From positions 1 through 12,536 of the forward strand of contig CAZKPB010000031.1 of NCBI GenBank assembly GCA_964554535.1: a stretch of 12,536 bases of DNA. Reading direction: 5' to 3'. This document shows positions 1 to 5,954 of this stretch, one piece after another. Under the pieces are notes generated by a model, which was not told where the DNA came from, did not search any database, and saw only the letters and a program-made list of their open reading frames with translations. Position 1 is the stretch's first letter, and each line of letters starts with the position of its first letter. This DNA is from DMER64 sp964554535. Its GTDB lineage: Bacteria; Bacteroidota; Bacteroidia; Bacteroidales; UBA932. The position numbers were made by a program, and so were the translations under genes.

Positions 1-32
1 CAAAGCGGGGACGCGGCTAAAAGGAGGGTTCG

Positions 33-93
33 AGCGACAACCCGCAGCGAATGACAATTCACAACGACCTCCGGTGCCGCCGGTGCTGCGCGG
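33..93. repeat. Intergenic repeat element, copy 1
   Basis: The first 36 bases (33-68) are identical to 244-279. They are followed by two bases and then two tandem 9-mers, CCGGTGCCG (71-79) and CCGGTGCTG (80-88), and then CGCGG. The GC-rich half continues to about 110 and is nearly identical to 333-382, with 4 mismatches in 50 aligned bases by my count. No transposase or terminal inverted repeat was found, so I call it a dispersed intergenic repeat and not an insertion sequence. Confidence 0.75.
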
Positions 94-243
94 GGGCTAC
101 TGTCGCCGGCGCGGGCAAACCCACTGAGAATTCCGCATACTTTTACAATGACCGTCGTGTGCAGGCAGCAATTACAGGGAACGCACCGGTGCAAATGATA
201 GGGACACAATCAAAAAGAATCCATACAAGAAAAAACAACTGCA

Positions 244-295
244 AGCGACAACCCGCAGCGAATGACAATTCACAACGACGGCCGGTGCCGCGCGG
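244..295. repeat. Intergenic repeat element, copy 2 (one 9-mer unit short)
   Basis: Positions 244-279 match 33-68 exactly over 36 bases. The tail then has a single CCGGTGCCG unit (282-290) followed directly by CGCGG, whereas copy 1 has two units before CGCGG. The difference is exactly one 9-base unit, the pattern expected from slippage. The sequence diverges after about 295. Confidence 0.75.
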
Positions 296-332
296 AGATA
301 AGGAAACCGTTCAATGGCGCGACTATCAGTTT

Positions 333-382
333 ACAACGACCTCCGGAGCCGCCGGTGCTGCGCGTGGGCTGCTGCCGCCGGC
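333..382. repeat. Intergenic repeat element, copy 3 (tail only)
   Basis: This copy keeps the ACAACGACCTCCGG junction and the GC-rich tail of copy 1 (61-110), again with two 9-mers (CCGGAGCCG at 343-351 and CCGGTGCTG at 352-360). The upstream 36-base core is missing or heavily degenerated, with only its last bases recognisable. It lies about 25 bases from the terminator of the adjacent carboxylesterase gene. Confidence 0.7.
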
Positions 383-405
383 CCGGGCGCCACAAGCAAC
401 CGCAC

Positions 406-435
406 AAAAAAAAGGCGTCCGCAAAAGACGCCTTT
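406..435 (-). terminator. Intrinsic terminator of the 457-2025 carboxylesterase
   Basis: The stem 411-419 pairs perfectly with 427-435 (core GGCGTC/GACGCC extended by A/T pairs) around a 7-base loop. Read on the minus strand the hairpin is followed by a run of eight T residues (406-413 on the plus strand are A). It lies about 20 bases after the stop codon of the minus-strand gene, as expected for rho-independent termination. Confidence 0.9.
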
Positions 436-456
436 CTCTTTATAAAACACAGCCAC

Positions 457-2025
457 CTACTTGGCCCAAGCCTTCCCTTCGGCCGTCCTGCGCCAGGCAA
501 AATAAGAATCCAACACATTCAATGCAGCTTCACTGGGTACCGGTCCCACAAAAGGAACGGGCCCCGTCAGATACATCACCTGACTGTTTTCTGCCGTAAA
601 GGCCGGCCATGCGGGCAACCCTTCCTGAGGACCATTGGGGTCACCGTATTTGGCAAAATTAGTCCAATAATACCCCATATCCTCGGACAACGGAAGATCC
701 GACTCGGGATTTTGAGAATTAGACATATGCTGGAACACAAAGGCCACATCCTGACCGTGAGGAGAAGCATAGCCATAACGCGGAGAATCGGCGGGATATT
801 CCGGATGCTGGTCAAAATGATACAGGAACACTTTAGAATTGCCGGTCTGAGCCTGCAAACGGGCCCAAATCCAAGTCTGCCAGCCAAAAGCCGCATCACG
901 CATCAAATCACGGGCCGTCTTGCCCACCTTGCCGTCTTCCAGAGGATAAGCTTCCAGCAACGTATCGGCAAACTGACCGTAACGCGTCTGCACACTGGCA
1001 ATATGATCTTCAGGAGTACTTGCGCCCGAGAAACTGGCGCCTTCGTCCGAGTTATAACCAATCAATACCGGCACATCATTATACTGACCCTGGGAATACA
1101 ATTCATACTGATCACCGGGAATGACATAACCGTCCACAATGGGCCAGCCGCCACCGCGGGATAGACCGGGTTCCACAAAACGCGAAGCATCCATGGCACG
1201 CAAGTCGGCCAGAGAAGTGGCACCCAAACCTTCCGCAATCTGCACCCCGTCGGCCTCGGCATCGGCCAAAGTCTTCATATTTTCACCGGGATACGTGGTG
1301 GGCCGGGTGGGACCAAACGAACCGCCGCTCTGCGAAATGGCGCCCTGGAAAAGCCCCTTGGCCAGCGGAGAAGCGCACAACATACTTACAGAAATGGCAC
1401 CGGCCGATTCGCCAAAAATAGTCACCTGGTCAGGATTGCCTCCAAAAGCGGCAATATTTTCCTTCACCCACTGCAGACCGGCAATCTGGTCCAATAGACC
1501 GTAATTGCCACTTACCTGCTGAGGATTCTCGGCACTGAGCTCGGGATGAGCCATAAAGCCCAACTTTCCTACCCGATAATTCACACTTACCAGCACAATA
1601 CCTCCCTGACGGGCCAGCGCTTCGCAATCATAACTGGGGTCGGCCGTATTGCCTCCGGCAAAACCACCTCCATAAATCCACACAAGCACCGGAAGATTAT
1701 CCTTGGGAGATTTGGCGGGTGACCAGACATTCAAATACAGACAGTCTTCACTGAAAGCGGCTTCTGAGCGTCCGGCCTGCATGGGACCGGCGGCAAATTG
1801 AGTGGCATCACGCACACCTTCCCAGGGAATCAGCGGCTGAGGCGCTTTCCAACGCAGATCGCCTACCGGAGGAGCAGCAAAAGGTATCCCCAAATAAATG
1901 GACATATCTTCTAAAACAGTTCCTTGAACATACCCGCCGTTCACCTTAACTTTTCCGGGAACGGGCTCGGCACAGGAACTCAACAAAAGTACCAGTGCCA
2001 TACATAAACAACATAATCTTTTCAT
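457..2025 (-). CDS. Type-B carboxylesterase, lipoprotein (paralogue 1)
   Basis: An alpha/beta-hydrolase of the COesterase family (PF00135), 522 residues, the usual length. The N-terminus has a Lys-Arg start, a hydrophobic stretch and the lipobox LSSC with Cys18, so a lipid-anchored envelope protein is predicted. Visible family motifs are EDCLYLNVW at about 93-101, the oxyanion GGGF at 119-122, the nucleophile elbow GESAGA at 205-210 (Ser207), the acid in NSDEG (Glu328) and the histidine in SPHGQD (His423). The end has the typical YWTNFAKYGDPNG segment. It should hydrolyse ester bonds; acetyl or hydroxycinnamoyl esters on xylan are a guess from the neighbours, since family members act on many substrates. 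It is clearly related to the protein at 10938-12473. It is monocistronic, with its own terminator, and divergent from the GNAT gene. Confidence 0.93.
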   Translation of the reverse strand: MKRLCCLCMALVLLLSSCAEPVPGKVKVNGGYVQGTVLEDMSIYLGIPFAAPPVGDLRWKAPQPLIPWEGVRDATQFAAGPMQAGRSEAAFSEDCLYLNVWSPAKSPKDNLPVLVWIYGGGFAGGNTADPSYDCEALARQGGIVLVSVNYRVGKLGFMAHPELSAENPQQVSGNYGLLDQIAGLQWVKENIAAFGGNPDQVTIFGESAGAISVSMLCASPLAKGLFQGAISQSGGSFGPTRPTTYPGENMKTLADAEADGVQIAEGLGATSLADLRAMDASRFVEPGLSRGGGWPIVDGYVIPGDQYELYSQGQYNDVPVLIGYNSDEGASFSGASTPEDHIASVQTRYGQFADTLLEAYPLEDGKVGKTARDLMRDAAFGWQTWIWARLQAQTGNSKVFLYHFDQHPEYPADSPRYGYASPHGQDVAFVFQHMSNSQNPESDLPLSEDMGYYWTNFAKYGDPNGPQEGLPAWPAFTAENSQVMYLTGPVPFVGPVPSEAALNVLDSYFAWRRTAEGKAWAK

Positions 2026-2051
2026 AAAATAGTTTTTAGGTAATTTGACGC

Positions 2052-2059
2052 CAAAGATA
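2052..2059 (-). promoter_or_regulatory. Candidate -7 box for the carboxylesterase gene
   Basis: On the minus strand this reads TATCTTTG, a full match to the Bacteroidota primary-sigma -7 consensus TAnnTTTG. It lies 26 bases upstream of the start at 2025. I did not find a convincing TTTG -33 element at the expected spacing, so the call rests on the octamer and position. Confidence 0.5.
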
Positions 2060-2080
2060 CTACAACTCCTACAAAAATGT

Positions 2081-2088
2081 CATCTTTG
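2081..2088 (+). promoter_or_regulatory. Candidate -7 box for the GNAT gene
   Basis: Reads CATCTTTG, one mismatch from TAnnTTTG, 23 bases before the ATG at 2112. It faces away from the minus-strand box at 2052-2059, so the 86-base gap appears to hold two back-to-back promoters about 21 bases apart. No -33 TTTG at the proper spacing was seen. Confidence 0.35.
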
Positions 2089-2111
2089 CACAACTGTCAA
2101 ACGCACTATTT

Positions 2112-2639
2112 ATGAAAAGCCTTTTGAACACAGAACGCCTTACCCTCCGCCCATGGCAGGCAAGCGATGCCCCGCGCCTCTACGCCCTGGCATCCGACCC
2201 GCTGGTAGGCCCCGCCGCCGGCTGGCCTCCTCACCGCTCGGAAGAAGAAAGCCTTGAAATCATCCGCACCGTATTTGCGGCTCCCACCATCTACGCTATC
2301 CTTCTCCGGCAAACCGGAGAACTCATAGGCTGCATAGGCATGGCTCCGGACGAAGCCCTTTGCGCAGACGACACCGAAATGCTGCTGGGCTACTGGATTG
2401 GCACCCCCTTCTGGGGCAAGGGCTATTGTACCGAGGCGGCCCACCGCGTACTCCGCCACGCCTTTGAAGACCTGAAATTAAACGCCGTCTGGTGCGGCAA
2501 CTTTGTAGAAAACATACGTTCCGCCCGCATACAAGAAAAATGCGGATTCCGTTTCCATCATTCGGAAACCGGAGCCCATTGGTCAGAAGAAGAGCGCGAC
2601 GTAAACATCACCTGCCTGAGGCGGGAAGATTACGCTTAA
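2112..2639 (+). CDS. GNAT family N-acetyltransferase (RimJ/RimL-like)
   Basis: A 175-residue single-domain protein of the GNAT fold, in the group annotated as RimJ/RimL-type or Acetyltransf_3. It begins with the characteristic TERLTLRPW (7-15). It carries the acetyl-CoA pyrophosphate-binding loop as FWGKGYCTEA (100-109) and the late motif NIRSARIQEKCGF (134-146), which matches the usual N-x-x-S-x-x-x-x-x-K-x-GF pattern. Members transfer an acetyl group from acetyl-CoA to an amine, such as a protein N-terminus or a small molecule; the acceptor cannot be read from sequence. It has no signal peptide and is cytoplasmic. Its stop overlaps by 4 bases the stop of the convergent gene at 2636-2842. 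A link to xylan use is not evident; it may be a bystander. Confidence 0.92.
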   Translation: MKSLLNTERLTLRPWQASDAPRLYALASDPLVGPAAGWPPHRSEEESLEIIRTVFAAPTIYAILLRQTGELIGCIGMAPDEALCADDTEMLLGYWIGTPFWGKGYCTEAAHRVLRHAFEDLKLNAVWCGNFVENIRSARIQEKCGFRFHHSETGAHWSEEERDVNITCLRREDYA

Positions 2640-2842
2640 TCCTTGGTATTCCGGATAGTGGCCTTCCTGTGGGTGAAGATGGTAATGAGGTTGGCCGGCA
2701 ACGTACACCCCAGGGCTATAGCAAGGTATAACGTATCTTCTCTGTCAATAACTATGGCCAGCACAATAAAGACCACGCTCGCCAGCATAGATACTATCTG
2801 AATAACCCGCAACAGTTTATGAATATTCTTGGATTCCTTCAT
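2636..2842 (-). CDS. Small two-helix membrane protein, unknown function
   Basis: I do not recognise the family. From the ATG at 2842-2840 the protein has 68 residues: a basic N-terminus (MKESKNIHKLL), a hydrophobic segment at about 15-32, a short charged turn (DRED), a second hydrophobic segment at about 37-57, and a basic tail (HRKATIRNTKD). The basic ends suggest both termini are cytoplasmic. The frame could extend to a TTG at 2866, but that codon lies inside a good -7 promoter octamer, so I prefer the ATG. It converges on the GNAT gene with a 4-base overlap and no terminator between them. The reading frame is compact and amphipathically sensible, but its short length leaves some doubt that it is real. 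Confidence 0.6.
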   Translation of the reverse strand: MKESKNIHKLLRVIQIVSMLASVVFIVLAIVIDREDTLYLAIALGCTLPANLITIFTHRKATIRNTKD

Positions 2843-2863
2843 ATAATCAACAAATTTGCACCA

Positions 2864-2871
2864 CAAATCTA
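2864..2871 (-). promoter_or_regulatory. Candidate -7 box for the small membrane protein gene
   Basis: On the minus strand this reads TAGATTTG, a full match to TAnnTTTG, 21 bases upstream of the ATG at 2842. It argues against the alternative TTG start at 2866, which it overlaps. A -33 TTTG was not found at the usual distance. Confidence 0.45.
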
Positions 2872-3058
2872 CACAATAAAGCCCTATATGCGTAACCCGA
2901 CCACTCCGTTTTTTAGGATTTTCACCTGCCAGGCCCTGCTCTGCGGTGGCCGCTATATTCCCCTACCGCACCGTACTATCCTTGGGAAGACGTATCCCGA
3001 TACTACAGAGAAACACTTAACCACTACTATTTAAACACATAACTTAATCTTTACCCTT

Positions 3059-3337
3059 ATGACTGTATTACTTCTTGTCTTCGGACTGTTGGGAGACTGC
3101 CTGCTCTCTGTACTGGTAGGGCTTGTGGGTGCGCGCCGCCGCATTGGCTTTGGCTGGAGTTTCCTGTTGAGCGTATTGTTAACTCCCCTTATCGGACTGA
3201 TATTAACCCTGTTGTCAGAACAACTTCCTCAGCAAGGTGAGCGCCGCTGGGGTTGCCTGGGCACTCTGCTGGCCATTGTGGCGCTGTTGCTGATAGGATT
3301 CGTGGCCCTGTTGGTCTTTGGGCTGATAGTGTTGTAG
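3059..3337 (+). CDS. Small hydrophobic membrane protein common in Bacteroidota
   Basis: A 92-residue, very hydrophobic protein with three probable membrane segments: about 2-24, 30-53 and 67-91. The stretch GARRRIGFGWSFLLSVLLTPLIGLIL (fragment positions 24-49) follows a pattern I know from many uncharacterised Bacteroidota membrane proteins, in which a basic IGFGWSF motif precedes a helix with a Pro-Leu-Ile-Gly-Leu end. The function of that group is unknown to me. A polar linker with QLPQQGERR (55-63) separates the second and third helices. No Shine-Dalgarno sequence precedes the ATG, which is normal here. The GH54 gene starts 43 bases after its stop with no terminator or clear promoter between them, so they may share a transcript. 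Confidence 0.75.
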   Translation: MTVLLLVFGLLGDCLLSVLVGLVGARRRIGFGWSFLLSVLLTPLIGLILTLLSEQLPQQGERRWGCLGTLLAIVALLLIGFVALLVFGLIVL

Positions 3338-3380
3338 CCCATTCTTGCAGTAAAAGTAACCTGTACATCTTCTTAACCTT

Positions 3381-5882
3381 ATGAAAACCCACTATCTATT
3401 TTCTCTGCTGGCAGTGTCAATTTTTGTCGGCTGTCAGGGCATAGAACGCCCCAAAGGCCCCTGTGACATTTACAATGAAGGAGGCACCCCCTGCGTGGCG
3501 GCACACAGCACCACACGCCTTCTCAACTCCAAGTACAAAGGCCCTTTGTATCAAATTATCCGTGAAAGCGACGGAGCCCTCCTGGACATCGGCATCATTG
3601 ACGGCGGTTACGCCGACGCGGCCGCGCAGGACGCCTTCAGCAAAGGGACCTTGTCCTACATCTCCATCATTTACGACCAGTCCGGCAATGGAAACCACCT
3701 GTACCAAGCCGCTCCGGGAACCTTCAAAGGCCCCGACAAAGGAGAATTCAACACTATGCCCCTGGCCGATATGGCCCCGGCCAGCCTGAACGGGCACAAA
3801 GTCTACGGCGTATACATCATGCCCGGTATGGGGTTCCGCAACAACAACGCATCGGGCCTGGCCATCAACGACGAGCCCGAGGGCATTTACTACGTAATTG
3901 ACGGTACCCACTACGACAGCGGCTGCTGCTTTGACTACGGCAACTCGTCCACCAACGGCAATGCCGTAGGTACCGGCACTATGGAAACCACCTACTTTGG
4001 CACGTCCACCGCCTGGGGACGCGGCAACGGAGAGGGTCCCTGGATTATGGCCGATATGGAAGCCGGTCTGTTTTCCGGCTGGAATGCCAAACAGAATGAT
4101 GTCCCCAGTATTGACTCGTGGCGCTTTGTCAGCGTCTATGTAAACGGCGGCGGCGGCAACCGGTGGGACCTCCGCGGTGCCGATGCCACAAAAGCCGAGG
4201 TTACCACCTTTTACAGCGGGGTACGCCCCGGTTCACCGGAAAAAGACACCTATTACCCTATGAACAAGAAAGGCGGTATGCTGTTGGGCAACGGAGGGGA
4301 CAACGGAAACGGGTCTGCCGGCACCTTCTATGAAGGCGTAATGACTACCGGTTATCCTTCTGACGCCACCATTACCGCCGTACAGGCCAACATTGCCGAG
4401 GCAAAATACAGCGAACAACCTGTACGGATGTCCCGCCTGACCACTTTTGCTCCGGAAAGAATCCAACCGCTCACCGTTTCGTTCCTTAACACCACGGACA
4501 AGGAAATATCGGGTGTGTCCTTTGCACTTTCCCTGCCCGACGGCTGGTTGTCCAAACAAATTTCGGAAACCGGCACCGATCTTCCTCTGGCTTCGGGAGC
4601 CCTGGCCGGCGCCGTGTACCAGATTATTCCGGGCAACGCCAATACGGCCGGTGAAGTGTCCGCTCAAATTTCATGGCAAAGCGGATCAGAATCCATGACA
4701 CAACGTGTCAGATGCGCCGCCCCGGTGAGAATCAATGAAGTGGGATTTGCCGGAGGACAATTTATTGAACTCTACAACCAGACAGACCAACCCGTTGACT
4801 TGTGGGGCTATACCATTGAAATTACCCGCAGCGGATGGGCTCCCGTAACGGCCGCAGTACTGCCGGAAGGAACCACACTGGCTCCCGGCGGCTTTCTGCT
4901 TCTCACCCCCTCGGCCGATGCAATCCGAGCCGATACGCTGGCTCTTACCACCCTCTTCACTCCCGTATCCACCGGTCCGTGGTTGACCTTTGCGGCCGGA
5001 AGCACCACCCTGCCCGTTACCTCGGCCAAAGGTCTCAAAGCGGGACAACGCGTGGGAATTGACGTGGGTGGAAACTACGAGGAAGTGACGCTCACGCAAG
5101 TAGGCACCCCCGCCACCCAAACCACTCTGTCGCAAGACGCCAAGGCCGGTGACAAGGTCATCAGTATGGAAGCGACGGTTGCCCTGCGTGCCGGAGACGA
5201 ACTGACCCTGAGCACCGGAGCGCGCAAGGAAATCCTGCGTGTCAAGAAGGTACTAAAAGTGTCCGAGGCCCCCGTGCGCCGCTATGGCCCCGCCGTCCCG
5301 CACGAACCCGGAGAAGTGGAGTTGGAAAGCCCGCTGCAGGGGAACCACCAGAAAGGAGTGGATATCTCGGCCACCGGTACCGGAATTGCGTTTACGCCGG
5401 CGCTCCGCTTTGCGCATCGCAGCGGTGACGCTTTGCAAGTGCTTCCGGAGGATGCTCCCGCACCCGCGGCGGACGCCAAGGCGCCGGCTTACACGCCGGC
5501 TACGGACGGAACTCATTACGGCTACACGCTCTCTACCCGCGCCGGTGCCGTTGCCTTGTATAAAGGAGACGTGCCGGTGGATGCCATTGTCTACGGGTCA
5601 AAACAGAGCAATTCCAGCGGCAACGGTACCATTGCCCGACCGGATCTGGCCACTTTGGAAGGGGTTCAGGAACAGGGCGGATGCATTGCCGTTGCTCCTT
5701 CGCTCTTCCCGTTCCGTGCCGGTTTCCGTACCGGAAGCGCCGCTCCCGCGCCGGACCCCGACTTCAAGAATTCTTTGATCAGATTCCCCGATGGGGCCGA
5801 CACCGACAACCTTTGCAATGACTTTATGGAGACCGACACTCCCACTCCGGGTGCGCCCAACGTCAAGAAAGAGGAAAACTAA
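3381..5882 (+). CDS. GH54 alpha-L-arabinofuranosidase with NEW3-like and split lamin-tail regions
   Basis: An 833-residue enzyme that should release terminal arabinofuranose from arabinoxylan. A signal peptide with probable lipid-anchoring Cys18 is followed at about 26-345 by a catalytic domain closely resembling fungal AbfB (PF09206). It begins GPCDIYNEGGTPCVAAHSTT and keeps the vicinal cysteines of GCCFDYG (182-183). The residues matching the known nucleophile and acid/base are Glu227 in WIMADME and Asp307 in GNGGDN. The third disulfide of the fungal enzyme is absent. In place of the usual CBM42 comes a NEW3-like segment (about 355-445), then a lamin-tail domain starting INEVGFAGGQFIELYNQ (451-467) and resuming at about 712-827 with the closing DTPTPGAPN. 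Between the halves are two related repeats (about 537-575 and 585-625) and a segment with SPLQ...TGTGIAFTPAL. Monocistronic or co-transcribed with 3059-3337, and ended by a strong terminator. Confidence 0.93.
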   Translation: MKTHYLFSLLAVSIFVGCQGIERPKGPCDIYNEGGTPCVAAHSTTRLLNSKYKGPLYQIIRESDGALLDIGIIDGGYADAAAQDAFSKGTLSYISIIYDQSGNGNHLYQAAPGTFKGPDKGEFNTMPLADMAPASLNGHKVYGVYIMPGMGFRNNNASGLAINDEPEGIYYVIDGTHYDSGCCFDYGNSSTNGNAVGTGTMETTYFGTSTAWGRGNGEGPWIMADMEAGLFSGWNAKQNDVPSIDSWRFVSVYVNGGGGNRWDLRGADATKAEVTTFYSGVRPGSPEKDTYYPMNKKGGMLLGNGGDNGNGSAGTFYEGVMTTGYPSDATITAVQANIAEAKYSEQPVRMSRLTTFAPERIQPLTVSFLNTTDKEISGVSFALSLPDGWLSKQISETGTDLPLASGALAGAVYQIIPGNANTAGEVSAQISWQSGSESMTQRVRCAAPVRINEVGFAGGQFIELYNQTDQPVDLWGYTIEITRSGWAPVTAAVLPEGTTLAPGGFLLLTPSADAIRADTLALTTLFTPVSTGPWLTFAAGSTTLPVTSAKGLKAGQRVGIDVGGNYEEVTLTQVGTPATQTTLSQDAKAGDKVISMEATVALRAGDELTLSTGARKEILRVKKVLKVSEAPVRRYGPAVPHEPGEVELESPLQGNHQKGVDISATGTGIAFTPALRFAHRSGDALQVLPEDAPAPAADAKAPAYTPATDGTHYGYTLSTRAGAVALYKGDVPVDAIVYGSKQSNSSGNGTIARPDLATLEGVQEQGGCIAVAPSLFPFRAGFRTGSAAPAPDPDFKNSLIRFPDGADTDNLCNDFMETDTPTPGAPNVKKEEN

Positions 5883-5900
5883 CCGTTCTATTAAATAAAA

Positions 5901-5937
5901 AAGGGGGCGACTGTATTTGCAGTCGCCCTCTTTTTTT
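5901..5937. terminator. Bidirectional terminator between GH54 and esterase-GH10 genes
   Basis: The stem GGGCGACT (5905-5912) pairs with AGTCGCCC (5921-5928) around an 8-base loop, and is extended by a G-C, a G-T and A-T pairs. It is flanked by A runs on the left and T runs on the right, so it can act in both directions. It serves the convergent genes ending at 5882 (+) and 5955 (-). Confidence 0.92.
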
Positions 5938-5954
5938 ACCAGACACTTACAAGT

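Larger units (their letters stand above)
1..405. other. Gene-free stretch with degenerate GC-rich repeats
   Basis: I see no credible gene here. Open frames on the plus strand cross the repeats in different frames and give low-complexity, Arg/Pro/Cys-rich translations unlike any family I know. The stretch contains two copies of an exact 36-base repeat and three copies of a GC-rich tail built on a 9-base unit, separated by sequence that looks unique (about 120-240 and 295-325). The left boundary is the window edge, so a larger array or the end of a neighbouring element could lie outside. No tRNA cloverleaf is visible; the string GGTTCGAG near 28-35 resembles a T-loop but has no matching stem. 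Confidence 0.6.

Noticed and set aside
28..70. tRNA-like T-loop sequence near GGTTCGAG
   Set aside because: No flanking stem pairs, no acceptor or anticodon arm, and the same neighbourhood is part of a repeat.
33..279. CRISPR-like interpretation of the 36-base direct repeat
   Set aside because: Only two exact copies, with a 175-base interval and a GC-rich tail that repeats too. No spacer regularity and no cas gene in the window.
51..599. 182-residue plus-strand open frame at the left end
   Set aside because: It crosses repeats, a terminator and the antisense end of a real gene. The two repeat copies with the same start words are in different frames, so the coding reading is accidental.
262..1164. 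300-residue plus-strand open frame opposite the first carboxylesterase
   Set aside because: It overlaps a strongly supported gene on the other strand, begins inside an intergenic repeat, and its translation has no recognisable domain. It is a mirror of codon bias.
2941..3000. TATCCTTG as a promoter for the 3059 gene and a TGCGGT/ACCGCA hairpin nearby
   Set aside because: The octamer has a mismatch in the important TTTG part and is about 75 bases from the start; the hairpin has an 18-base loop and no T run.
2819..3034. Possible 71-residue plus-strand protein between the two small membrane protein genes
   Set aside because: Its first part overlaps the small minus-strand gene, and the rest has no hydrophobic, repeat or family pattern and no promoter.
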